Both the position numbers and the translations under genes were made by a program. The notes beneath the pieces were generated by a model. It saw nothing but the letters and a program-made list of their open reading frames with translations. It did no database searches and was not told where the DNA came from. A stretch of DNA of 64,000 bases. Origin: Cytophagaceae bacterium (GTDB lineage Bacteria; Bacteroidota; Bacteroidia; Cytophagales; Cyclobacteriaceae). Where the stretch lies: positions 3,259,234 to 3,323,233 of the forward strand of contig CP030886.1 in NCBI GenBank assembly GCA_006969745.1, given 5' to 3'. Positions within the stretch are counted from its first letter, which is position 1; every line of letters begins with the position of its first letter. Positions 36,222-44,135 of this stretch are shown here, in pieces.

Positions 36222-36589
36222 TGACAGTAACAGAAATACATGAACTAAACGAAAAGTTTCAGAAAAGCGCAGTGCAGCTATCAGAGTTGATTCCATCTGG
36301 CTCATTAGTGCAGGCAACATCCATGCTCATCAGATGTGCCAGGAAAATTGACGATAAGTTTTCCAAACTATTGGCGGCTGAGACTGAAGCAAAATTTGGG
36401 CAAATAATGAGCATTTTGGAGGATGAATCAGATGAGGTCTTATTCATTTTGGATCAATTGGAGATCGCAAACAAAAAGCAACAAATCAGCTTGATCAATG
36501 ACTTCTTGAAAGAAGGATACGACCTGATTTCGCTTTACTCAAAATGCTTCGATTACATCATTGACAAAAAAGTAAAAGAAGAGGAATAA
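36221..36589 (+). CDS. S23/Avd-like four-helix-bundle protein between mraY and murD
   Basis: It is a 122-residue, all-helical soluble protein without signal peptide or Cys/His metal motif. The pattern fits the four-helix-bundle family of 23S rRNA intervening-sequence proteins (S23) and Avd: LSELIP in helix 1, MLIRCARKIDDKF in helix 2 where relatives have QLLRSATSIGANY, then EAKFGQIMSILEDESDEVLF in helix 3 and an LLxEGxxLI-like helix 4. The glycine-alanine-asparagine part of the signature is changed to DDKF. Start and stop each overlap the neighbour by one base (TAATG at both ends), so it is translated as part of the mraY-murD run. The role is unknown. Confidence 0.7.
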   Translation: MTVTEIHELNEKFQKSAVQLSELIPSGSLVQATSMLIRCARKIDDKFSKLLAAETEAKFGQIMSILEDESDEVLFILDQLEIANKKQQISLINDFLKEGYDLISLYSKCFDYIIDKKVKEEE

Positions 36590-37968
36590 TGAACGAACGC
36601 ATAGTCATATTAGGCGGTGGTGAGAGCGGCGTAGGTGCGGCCATACTTGCTCAGCAAAAGGGCTATGAGGTATTCCTATCTGATGGCGCAAGCTTAGCAT
36701 CAGAACGTCGCAGGACGTTAAAAAGTAAAAAAATTGATTTTGAAGAGGGAGGCCACTCGGAAGAGTTGATCCTGAATGCTTCTCTCGCAATAAAGAGTCC
36801 CGGAATTCCAGATTCTGCACCTTTAGTTCAGAAGCTAGCAGCCAAAGAAATTCCTGTTATATCCGAAATAGAGTTTGCCTACAGATTCATAGATAAAGCC
36901 AGGGTTATTGCTATTACAGGGACTAATGGAAAAACAACTACTTCCTTACTCACCTATCACCTGCTCAAAACCGCAGGTTATAAAGTGGCATTAGGTGGTA
37001 ATATTGGCAAAAGCCTCGCAGCTCTGGTTGCCGAAGGTGGATTCCATTATTACGTTGTAGAGGTAAGTAGCTTTCAATTGGATGGCATAGTGAATTTCCG
37101 TCCGGATGTAGCAGTGTTGTTAAACATTACTCCGGATCATTTGGATAGATACGAATACAATTTCAATAAGTATGTCACTTCCAAATTCAAAATAGTAGAA
37201 AACCTGACCAACGAGCAGGCCTTCATTTATTGCGCGGATTCTGAGCCGGTTTCGGAGGAGGTAAGCCGAAGAAAGATTGAATCGAGCATGTTTGCGATGA
37301 CCGCCTCAAATAATGATAAGCTAAGCGCTTACTTGAAAGACGAGCATTTGATATTCAATTTTCAATTCAAGCACGATGCAAAGGAATATCAGATTCCTGT
37401 CTCGGAGATATCACTGATTGGAAAGCATAACATGGTCAATAGTATGGCTGCAGTGTTAAGCGCTCTATGCATGGAAGTGCCCATAGAAAAGGTGCTCAAA
37501 GGATTAAAGAATTTTAAAAATGCTCCACACAGACTGGAGTTTGTCAAGGAAATAGATGGTGTGGCCTTCATCAACGACTCAAAAGCAACGAATGTAGATT
37601 CCGTCTACTATGCACTTGATGGTGTGAAAGGCAATATTGTTTGGATTGCCGGTGGTGTCGACAAGGGTAATGACTATTCACAGCTGGATGAGCTGGTAAA
37701 AGAAAAAGTGAAGGCCTTGATCTGTATGGGCAAAGACAATCATGCTTTGACCAACTACTATCAATCCAAAATCAATGTGATTGAAGAGGTAGATAGTGCA
37801 AAAAAAGCAGTAGAAGAAGCCTTCAAATGTGCTGATAAAGGGGATGTAGTGTTGCTTTCACCAGCCTGTGCAAGCTTTGATCTGTTTAGTAATTATGAAG
37901 ATCGTGGAGAGAAGTTTAAGCAGGCGGTAAGCAAGCTGAGCAAGAATTTAAAAATGAAAGAAGCATGA
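36589..37968 (+). CDS. murD: UDP-MurNAc-L-alanine:D-glutamate ligase
   Basis: It adds D-glutamate to UDP-MurNAc-L-Ala. The 459 residues start with a Rossmann-like domain (IVILGGGESGVGAAIL), carry the ATP loop TGTNGKTTTS (110-119) and the conserved NDSKATN (about 328-334) and LSPACASFD (about 423-431) motifs. The normal family length is about 450. The start overlaps the stop of the four-helix-bundle gene by one base and the stop overlaps ftsW by four (ATGA). Confidence 0.96.
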   Translation: MNERIVILGGGESGVGAAILAQQKGYEVFLSDGASLASERRRTLKSKKIDFEEGGHSEELILNASLAIKSPGIPDSAPLVQKLAAKEIPVISEIEFAYRFIDKARVIAITGTNGKTTTSLLTYHLLKTAGYKVALGGNIGKSLAALVAEGGFHYYVVEVSSFQLDGIVNFRPDVAVLLNITPDHLDRYEYNFNKYVTSKFKIVENLTNEQAFIYCADSEPVSEEVSRRKIESSMFAMTASNNDKLSAYLKDEHLIFNFQFKHDAKEYQIPVSEISLIGKHNMVNSMAAVLSALCMEVPIEKVLKGLKNFKNAPHRLEFVKEIDGVAFINDSKATNVDSVYYALDGVKGNIVWIAGGVDKGNDYSQLDELVKEKVKALICMGKDNHALTNYYQSKINVIEEVDSAKKAVEEAFKCADKGDVVLLSPACASFDLFSNYEDRGEKFKQAVSKLSKNLKMKEA

Positions 37969-39116
37969 ACGAAGTAAAAAATTGGGCATATCGAAACCTG
38001 AAGGGTGACCCGGTGATCTGGTTCATCGTTCTCATCCTTTCACTATTTAGCATATTAGTAGTTTATAGCGCCACAGGAAGTCTGGCCTACAAGATGATGG
38101 ATGGCAACACTGAGTACTACCTCATCAAGCATTCAATTCTTGTGATTGTCAGCTTGGGAGCCATTTGGGTTGCACATCGCATCGATTATCGCTACTATTC
38201 AAAAATTTCAAAGCTTGTGTTGTGGTTATGCGTGCCATTATTGGTATTTACCTGGGCTTTCGGCACCAATATCAATGAAGCATCGAGATGGCTTACCATT
38301 CCAGTGATCAATCAAGCATTTCAGCCATCGGATCTGGCTAAACTGGCCCTATTGGTAACATTGGCCAGCATGCTAGCAAAACGTCAAAACTCAATCGAAG
38401 ATTTTCAGAAGGCGATTGTGCCTATGTTATTCTGGATCGGGTTGATCTGTGGACTGATTGCACTCACAAATTTTTCATCTGCGATCTTACTATTCCTTAC
38501 CTGCATGCTTGTACTGTTCATCGGACGTGTGCCTGTAAAGTATCTGGCTATGCTTGTTGTGATTTGTGCTTCCTTTGGATCCGTTGCTTTTATGGTCGGT
38601 CAGCGAGGATCCACAGCGATCTCACGTGTAGAAGATTTTATAAATGACGATACACCATATCAGGCAAAGCAAGCCTATATCGCAATTGCCTCAGGAGGTG
38701 TAATTGGCAAAGGACCAGGTCAAAGCGATCAAAGAAATTTCCTTCCACATCCATATTCAGATTTCATTTATGCAATCATTTTAGAGGAATATGGAATGAT
38801 CGGAGGGATCACAATTTTGTTTTTATATCTCGCATTGCTCTATCGCGGCATGAAAGCAGCCGAAGACAACGACCGGGCCTATGGAGGTCTGCTATCGGCG
38901 GGGCTAAGCTTTGCATTGGTAATACAAGCACTTGTAAACATGGGCGTGGCTGTAGGACTTGGGCCGGTTACCGGACTCACCCTGCCATTCATTAGTATGG
39001 GAGGAACATCTCAGCTTTTTGCCGGTCTGGCATTGGGAATTATTCTAAGTGTAAGTCGAGGTGAAATAGACCAATTCGGGAATGCAATAGGGAACCAATA
39101 TAAAGAAGCAGCATAA
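37965..39116 (+). CDS. ftsW: Septal peptidoglycan polymerase FtsW
   Basis: It is a SEDS-family glycosyltransferase that polymerises lipid II at the septum with FtsI. The 383-residue chain has about ten membrane segments. ASRWLTIPVINQAFQPSD (about 106-123), GKGPGQSDQRNFLPHPYSDF (about 246-265) and PFISMGGTSQL near the C terminus are the SEDS signatures. It could be called RodA by sequence alone, but its place between murD and murG makes FtsW the right name. Its TAA stop is part of ATAA, which matters for the murG start. Confidence 0.95.
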   Translation: MNEVKNWAYRNLKGDPVIWFIVLILSLFSILVVYSATGSLAYKMMDGNTEYYLIKHSILVIVSLGAIWVAHRIDYRYYSKISKLVLWLCVPLLVFTWAFGTNINEASRWLTIPVINQAFQPSDLAKLALLVTLASMLAKRQNSIEDFQKAIVPMLFWIGLICGLIALTNFSSAILLFLTCMLVLFIGRVPVKYLAMLVVICASFGSVAFMVGQRGSTAISRVEDFINDDTPYQAKQAYIAIASGGVIGKGPGQSDQRNFLPHPYSDFIYAIILEEYGMIGGITILFLYLALLYRGMKAAEDNDRAYGGLLSAGLSFALVIQALVNMGVAVGLGPVTGLTLPFISMGGTSQLFAGLALGIILSVSRGEIDQFGNAIGNQYKEAA

Positions 39117-40222
39117 TCGAAAAGGAACGCACATATCGTATTATGATTAGCGGTGGAGGCACCGGTGGCCACATCTATCCTGCTATTTCTATTGCTCAGG
39201 CTTTGAAAGATACCTTGCAGCATGTAGAAATCCTCTTTGTAGGTGCAAAGGGAAAAATGGAGATGGAAAAGGTTCCCGCCGCAGGCTTTGAAATCGAGGG
39301 ACTTTGGATCAGTGGTATACAGCGTAAGATCTCTGCTGGCAACCTGATGTTTCCTTTCAAGTTGGTTTCAAGCATCGTCAAATCATACGGTTTACTTAAG
39401 AAATTCAAACCTGATGTAGTAGTAGGTGTTGGCGGATATGCCAGTGGACCATTGCTTTATGCAGCTACAAAGAAAGGAGTTCCTACACTTATCCAAGAAC
39501 AAAACTCCTATGCTGGATTGACCAATAAGTGGTTGGCAAAAAAGGTGGATAAGATATGTGTGGCCCACGATGGCATGGAAAAGTATTTCCCTGCAGCCAA
39601 ACTCGTGGTGACTGGAAATCCAGTTAGAAAAACCATTAAGTTGAATCCAAATAGAAAGGATGAAGCATATAAATATTTCGAACTTGACAGTGCAAAGCCA
39701 ACACTTCTGGTGATAGGTGGAAGTTTGGGAGCACGAACACTCAACGAGAGCATTGTTGCCGGATTGGAAAAGCTAAAGAATGAAGGCGTTCAATTAATCT
39801 GGCAATGTGGTGGATTTTACCATGAGGAAATGGAAGAACGTGCCGAAGGTAAGGGCGGAACAGTGGTATTGAAAGACTTCATCTTTCAGATGGATTTTGC
39901 CTATGCATGTGCCAATGTGGTGATCTCTCGTGCAGGTGCACTTTCCATCGCCGAGTTGATGTTGACAGGCAAGCCATCCATTTTGGTGCCTTCACCCAAT
40001 GTGGCAGAAGATCATCAAACCATAAATGCGAAAGCATTGGTAGATAAAGGTGCAGCCGAAATGGTGACAGACAAGCAAGCTATGGATCGATTAGTGGATG
40101 AAGCCATCGAATTATTAAACGACAAAAAAAGACAAGAAAAACTGGCTAAAAACATTCATGAGATGGCTCATGAAAATGCGGCTATTGACATAGCAAATGA
40201 AGTAATTAAGCTGATTGCATGA
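39113..40222 (+). CDS. murG: Lipid II synthase (GlcNAc transferase) with non-canonical or unclear start
   Basis: It transfers GlcNAc from UDP-GlcNAc to lipid I, giving lipid II. Motifs are ISGGGTGGHIYPA near the start, QEQNSYAGLTNKWL and, in the C-terminal domain, ISRAGALSIAELMLTGKPSI. From the first ATG (39143) the protein is 359 residues but begins MISGGG, losing part of strand 1. The frame continues upstream as IIEKERTYRI to 39113, where ATA overlaps the ftsW TAA stop as ATAA; an in-frame TAA at 39101 closes it. I give the longer limits because TYRIMISGGG matches the normal family start; no ATG, GTG or TTG exists there. Confidence 0.85.
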   Translation: MIEKERTYRIMISGGGTGGHIYPAISIAQALKDTLQHVEILFVGAKGKMEMEKVPAAGFEIEGLWISGIQRKISAGNLMFPFKLVSSIVKSYGLLKKFKPDVVVGVGGYASGPLLYAATKKGVPTLIQEQNSYAGLTNKWLAKKVDKICVAHDGMEKYFPAAKLVVTGNPVRKTIKLNPNRKDEAYKYFELDSAKPTLLVIGGSLGARTLNESIVAGLEKLKNEGVQLIWQCGGFYHEEMEERAEGKGGTVVLKDFIFQMDFAYACANVVISRAGALSIAELMLTGKPSILVPSPNVAEDHQTINAKALVDKGAAEMVTDKQAMDRLVDEAIELLNDKKRQEKLAKNIHEMAHENAAIDIANEVIKLIA

Positions 40223-41649
40223 TGGAATTAAAGGAAGTAAATAGCGTCTATTTTATCGGTATCGGTGGTATCGGCATGAGCGCATTGGCTCGTTGGTTCC
40301 ATGCGAAGAAAATGCCGGTCGCCGGATATGACAAAACCGAATCCGATCTTACAAAGCATTTGGTTGAAGAAGGGATGGACGTTCACTATGAGGATCAGCT
40401 GGATTTAATTCCTGACAACTTTCTAAAAAAAGAAGGAACACTTATCGTTTACACACCGGCAGTTCCCATTGATCACATGGAATTGAACTACTTCCGCGAC
40501 AATGGCTTCCATGTAAAGAAACGCTCTGAAGTGCTCGGAATGATCACAGACAATCACTTCACAATAGCAGTTGCAGGTACACATGGAAAAACCACAACTA
40601 CTTCCATGATTGCCCATTTACTGAGCTCAACTCGAAAAGGATGCACTGCATTCGTAGGCGGTATCATGACCAATACAGGTACAAACCTGATAATTGGAAA
40701 TGCTAAAGCCCCCGTGGTAGTGGAAGCAGATGAGTACGATCGATCATTCATGCAGCTGAATCCAAACTATATCATCATTACCTCATTGGATCCGGATCAC
40801 TTAGATATCTATGGTGATGAAACAGCAATGCTGGATACTTATGAAGAATTCGTCAAGAAGTCACCCAAAGACGGCAAAGTCTTGATGCATTCGGAGGCTG
40901 GATTCAAAATTAATCCTGGCAATAAATACACCTCATACGCAATACGGAATGGAGATGCAGTAGCAGATGCCCTTCGTATTGTCAACGGAGCATTCGTATT
41001 TACCTACCGCTACGGCATGGAAAAAATATCGGACGTCTATGTCGAAGTGCCCGGATATCACAATGTGGAAAATGCTTTAGCTGCGATTACTGTAGCGCTG
41101 GATTTAGGAATGGAGGGGAAGGAAATTCGTAAACGAATGAAGACGTATGCTGGTGTAAAACGAAGATTCGAATACGTCTACAGAAGTCCTCACATTACGC
41201 TTATTGATGATTACGCACATCATCCTGAAGAAATTAACGCTTTCCTGAAGTCAGTACGTTCCCTGGCTGGGAAACGCAAGATCACAGCCATTTTCCAGCC
41301 ACACCTGTATTCAAGAACGCGTGATTTTAAAGCAGCCTTCGCTGAGTCATTGGACAAGGCTGATGAAGTAATTCTACTCGAGATCTATCCTGCAAGGGAA
41401 GAACCAATTGAGGGGATTACATCCAAATCCATTTTCGAGTTGATGGAAAACGAAAAGAAAGTAATGGTCTCAAAAGAGAACTTGCTGGATGAGTTAGAAA
41501 AGCACAACCTGGATATCGTAGTGACAATTGGAGCTGGGGATATTGATCGTGAGGTTCCAAAGATTGCCAAATACTTGAAGAACAAATTCGAACCTCAGGA
41601 TAACGATCCGGAATCTGAAGAAAATTCTAAAGCCGAAGGAGATGAGTAA
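40219..41649 (+). CDS. murC: UDP-MurNAc:L-alanine ligase
   Basis: It starts the peptide stem by adding L-alanine to UDP-MurNAc. The 476-residue chain has the N-terminal YFIGIGGIGMSALARW (about 11-26), the ATP loop GTHGKTTTTSM (about 118-128), DEYDRSF (about 173-179) and IDDYAHHPEEI (about 330-340). ATG codons at 40219 and 40222 are both in frame; the first overlaps the murG stop by four bases. The acidic C-terminal tail (about 455-476, QDNDPESEENSKAE) is an extra that does not belong to the catalytic fold. It overlaps ftsQ by eight bases. Confidence 0.96.
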   Translation: MMELKEVNSVYFIGIGGIGMSALARWFHAKKMPVAGYDKTESDLTKHLVEEGMDVHYEDQLDLIPDNFLKKEGTLIVYTPAVPIDHMELNYFRDNGFHVKKRSEVLGMITDNHFTIAVAGTHGKTTTTSMIAHLLSSTRKGCTAFVGGIMTNTGTNLIIGNAKAPVVVEADEYDRSFMQLNPNYIIITSLDPDHLDIYGDETAMLDTYEEFVKKSPKDGKVLMHSEAGFKINPGNKYTSYAIRNGDAVADALRIVNGAFVFTYRYGMEKISDVYVEVPGYHNVENALAAITVALDLGMEGKEIRKRMKTYAGVKRRFEYVYRSPHITLIDDYAHHPEEINAFLKSVRSLAGKRKITAIFQPHLYSRTRDFKAAFAESLDKADEVILLEIYPAREEPIEGITSKSIFELMENEKKVMVSKENLLDELEKHNLDIVVTIGAGDIDREVPKIAKYLKNKFEPQDNDPESEENSKAEGDE

Positions 41650-42400
41650 AGAAGAAAAGAAAAATATAATGATCTACTCATTTAGCGGATTGCTTCTGCT
41701 ATCGCTGATGACATTTGTTGGAATTAAAAACAACAGTCGAAAGATTGATGTAGTCACAGTAGAGATACTGGATCAGGACGGAATATTTTTCACCGATCAA
41801 TTGGAAGTGGTTGATCTCATGACGGATAAAAGCGCCGACTATGTGATTGGTGTAGAGATGGGAGATCTTGAGCCAAAAATCTTGGAGGAGCGGGTAGAAG
41901 CAAATCCATTCGTCAAGGATGCTCAGGTGTATAGAGACTTGAAAGGCAACCTCCAGGTTAAGGTAAAACAGAGCAAGCCAATCGCCCGTCTGTTTGTAGG
42001 AGGTAAGAATGATAGATACATCGACTCTGATGGAAGGGTTTTACCAGTAAATGCCAAGCATACCGCGCGTGTACCATTGATGGAAACCGAATTTGAATTT
42101 GGATGGGACAAGAACTTAAACGAAAGTAAATATGGCACTCAGGTATTTGAGTTATTACAATACATCGAGCAAGATGAATTTTGGAAAGCTCAAATCGCAC
42201 ATATCCTGATAAAAAAGGATGGTGAAATAGAATTATACCCTCAAGTGACTAAGCAAACCATAGTGTTTGGAATGCCCGAGGATTTTGATAGCAAGTTCTC
42301 AAAATTGATGACTTTCTATAAAGAGATTTTACCTAAAAAGGGATGGAATACATACAGCAGAGTAAATCTGAAGTTTGAAAATCAAATTATTTGCGAATGA
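41642..42400 (+). CDS. ftsQ: Cell division protein FtsQ/DivIB
   Basis: It is a 252-residue bitopic protein: a short basic cytoplasmic end, one membrane segment (about 9-25), then a periplasmic POTRA-like part (about 37-105, with VEILDQDGIFFTDQLEVVDL and VEANPFVKDAQVYRDLKGNL) and a beta domain ending with VNLKFENQIICE. This is the FtsQ layout, and the place between murC and ftsA confirms it. FtsQ links FtsL and its partners to the ring. It starts eight bases before the murC stop, so the two are translated together. Confidence 0.92.
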   Translation: MSKEEKKNIMIYSFSGLLLLSLMTFVGIKNNSRKIDVVTVEILDQDGIFFTDQLEVVDLMTDKSADYVIGVEMGDLEPKILEERVEANPFVKDAQVYRDLKGNLQVKVKQSKPIARLFVGGKNDRYIDSDGRVLPVNAKHTARVPLMETEFEFGWDKNLNESKYGTQVFELLQYIEQDEFWKAQIAHILIKKDGEIELYPQVTKQTIVFGMPEDFDSKFSKLMTFYKEILPKKGWNTYSRVNLKFENQIICE

Positions 42401-42430
42401 CCAACATAGTTGGAAATATTATTTTAAAGC

Positions 42431-42457
42431 GTCATCCTGAGCAATGCAAAGGATCTT
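42431..42457. repeat. GTCATCCTGAGC...GGATCTTTC repeat (ftsQ-ftsA gap)
   Basis: GTCATCCTGAGCAATGCAAA followed by GGATCTTTC resembles the outer part of the inverted-repeat elements elsewhere in the cluster, but only one arm is present. The gap then has ACTAGTTACTAATAACTAATTACT right before ftsA, another degenerate repeat. Confidence 0.5.
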
Positions 42458-42558
42458 TCTCTCTTTCGAAATGTACTGATATTTCAAAAAGAGGAGTGGA
42501 TTTATGCTGCGATTGGGGAATACTAATGACTAGTTACTAATAACTAATTACTAAAGAA

Positions 42559-43854
42559 ATGGAAGACAAAATCATCGTTGGATTAGACATAGGCACAACA
42601 AAGATTTGTGCAATTGTCGGAAAGAAAAATGAATACGGAAAGCTCGAGATTCTGGGCATGGGCAAGGCTGTGTCTGATGGTGTGATCCGTGGAATCGTTA
42701 CAAACATTGACAAGACCGTTCGAGCCATTGAGAAAGCCATTGCAGAAGCAAGTGAGCAATCAGGCATTGATATCGGAGTAGTCAATGTCGGCATAGCAGG
42801 GCAGCACATCAAAAGTGCAGTTCATCATGGTGGAATTACACGTGAAGATTCAGAAGGTGAAATCACCATTGAAGATTTAGCCCGACTAAATAGTGATATG
42901 CATCGCATCGTCACTCCACCCGGTAGTGAAATTATCCACGTAATGCCTCAAGACTATATCGTGGATTACGAAGACGGAATCATGGATCCGGTAGGGATGA
43001 CCGGCGTAAAACTTGAAGCTGACTTCCATATCATTACTGCACAGACCAATGCTATTAATAACATAAACAAGTGTGTGAAAAAGGCTGGGCTCCAGATTGA
43101 GAACCTCATTCTGGAACCACTCGCGTCCAGCCTATCTGTTTTAAGTGACGAAGAGAAAGAGGCAGGAGTTTGTTTGGTTGACATAGGAGGTGGTACTACA
43201 GATGTAGCTGTTTTTTATGATAACATCATTCGCCATACGGCAGTCATTCCATTCGGAGGCAACATCATTACTTCAGATATCAAGCAGGGATGCATGGTAA
43301 TGGAACATCAGGCTGAGTTGCTTAAAACCAAGTTTGGTAAGGCCATCTCTGAAGAGGCTAGCCCCAATGAGATCGTATCTATTCCAGGTTTACGAAACAG
43401 ACCTCCAAAGGAGATTTCAATCAAGAACCTTGCACACATCATTGAAGCACGAATGGAGGAGATTATTGAGCTTGTCCATACAGAGATCATTAGTTCTGGA
43501 TATAACAAAAAACTGGCAGCCGGTATCGTGGTAACCGGCGGAGGATCACAGTTGACTAACCTAAGCCAGCTATTTGAATACATGACGGGATTAGATGCTC
43601 GCATAGGTTATCCAAACGAGCATTTGGGTAGGAGCAAAGTAGATGCGGCAAAGAGCCCAATGTTTGCTACAACAGTAGGTCTGGTATTGTCCGGCTTTAA
43701 GGCATTAGATATTCGACAGGCACGATATTCCGAATCTCCTTCTATGAAAGGAGAAGGCAAGAAAAAGATGAAGCAGGGCAACAAGTTCTTTTCCAACATT
43801 CTGGAAAAAACCAAAGGCCTTTTAATCGATGATTTTGATGATAAAATTAATTAG
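42559..43854 (+). CDS. ftsA: Cell division ATPase FtsA
   Basis: It is an actin-like protein that anchors FtsZ to the membrane. The 431 residues begin with the phosphate-1 loop IIVGLDIGTTKICAIVG and carry VDIGGGTTDVAVF (about 203-215) and VVTGGGSQL (about 328-336). The end KFFSNILEKTKGLLIDDFDD is a possible amphipathic membrane-targeting helix. Length is normal for this phylum. It is 158 bases after ftsQ and 281 before ftsZ, the two widest gaps near the end of the cluster, both filled with degenerate repeats. Confidence 0.96.
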   Translation: MEDKIIVGLDIGTTKICAIVGKKNEYGKLEILGMGKAVSDGVIRGIVTNIDKTVRAIEKAIAEASEQSGIDIGVVNVGIAGQHIKSAVHHGGITREDSEGEITIEDLARLNSDMHRIVTPPGSEIIHVMPQDYIVDYEDGIMDPVGMTGVKLEADFHIITAQTNAINNINKCVKKAGLQIENLILEPLASSLSVLSDEEKEAGVCLVDIGGGTTDVAVFYDNIIRHTAVIPFGGNIITSDIKQGCMVMEHQAELLKTKFGKAISEEASPNEIVSIPGLRNRPPKEISIKNLAHIIEARMEEIIELVHTEIISSGYNKKLAAGIVVTGGGSQLTNLSQLFEYMTGLDARIGYPNEHLGRSKVDAAKSPMFATTVGLVLSGFKALDIRQARYSESPSMKGEGKKKMKQGNKFFSNILEKTKGLLIDDFDDKIN

Positions 43855-44135
43855 TGGGTAGTTTTTAGTTACGATTTGCTAGTGATGAGTTACTAGTTCA
43901 TAATGAAGAATTTTAAACAGTTAGGATCAAGCTTCGAGCGAAACATTTGTTTCAGGCATTAAGATGCTCGCCTTCGTAGATGAAAAGGTGTCAATAAAAC
44001 TGTCTGATTTAATTGTAGAAGAACAAAAGATGCTAATGGCATTTATGAAAAAACTTAAATAGTAGTTGAGAGTCACTGGTTTTAAGCTGCGGGACAGCTA
44101 GAAACTAGCAACTAACAACTCAAAACTTTATAACT
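43855..44135. other. ftsA-ftsZ gap with degenerate repeats and a possible gene remnant
   Basis: The start (43858-43900) and end (44082-44128) are TTACTAGTTC- and AACTAGCAACTAACAACTC-type repeats. Between them are two short frames, 43903-43962 (MKNFKQLGSSFERNICFRH) and 43964-44062 (32 residues, ending EEQKMLMAFMKKLK). GAAACATTTGTTTC at 43939-43952 is a short inverted repeat. Confidence 0.5.
43903..44062 (+). pseudogene. Possible remnant of a four-helix-bundle gene
   Basis: The first short frame begins MKNFKQL, like the MKNFKEL start common in S23-type four-helix-bundle proteins, and the second ends VEEQKMLMAFMKKLK, like their usual EExxxMLxxLIxxLK end. The middle would be missing and the two frames differ, being split by a TAA at 43960. 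At 160 bases it is under half the length of an intact gene. This is a tentative reading; chance cannot be excluded. Confidence 0.25.
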
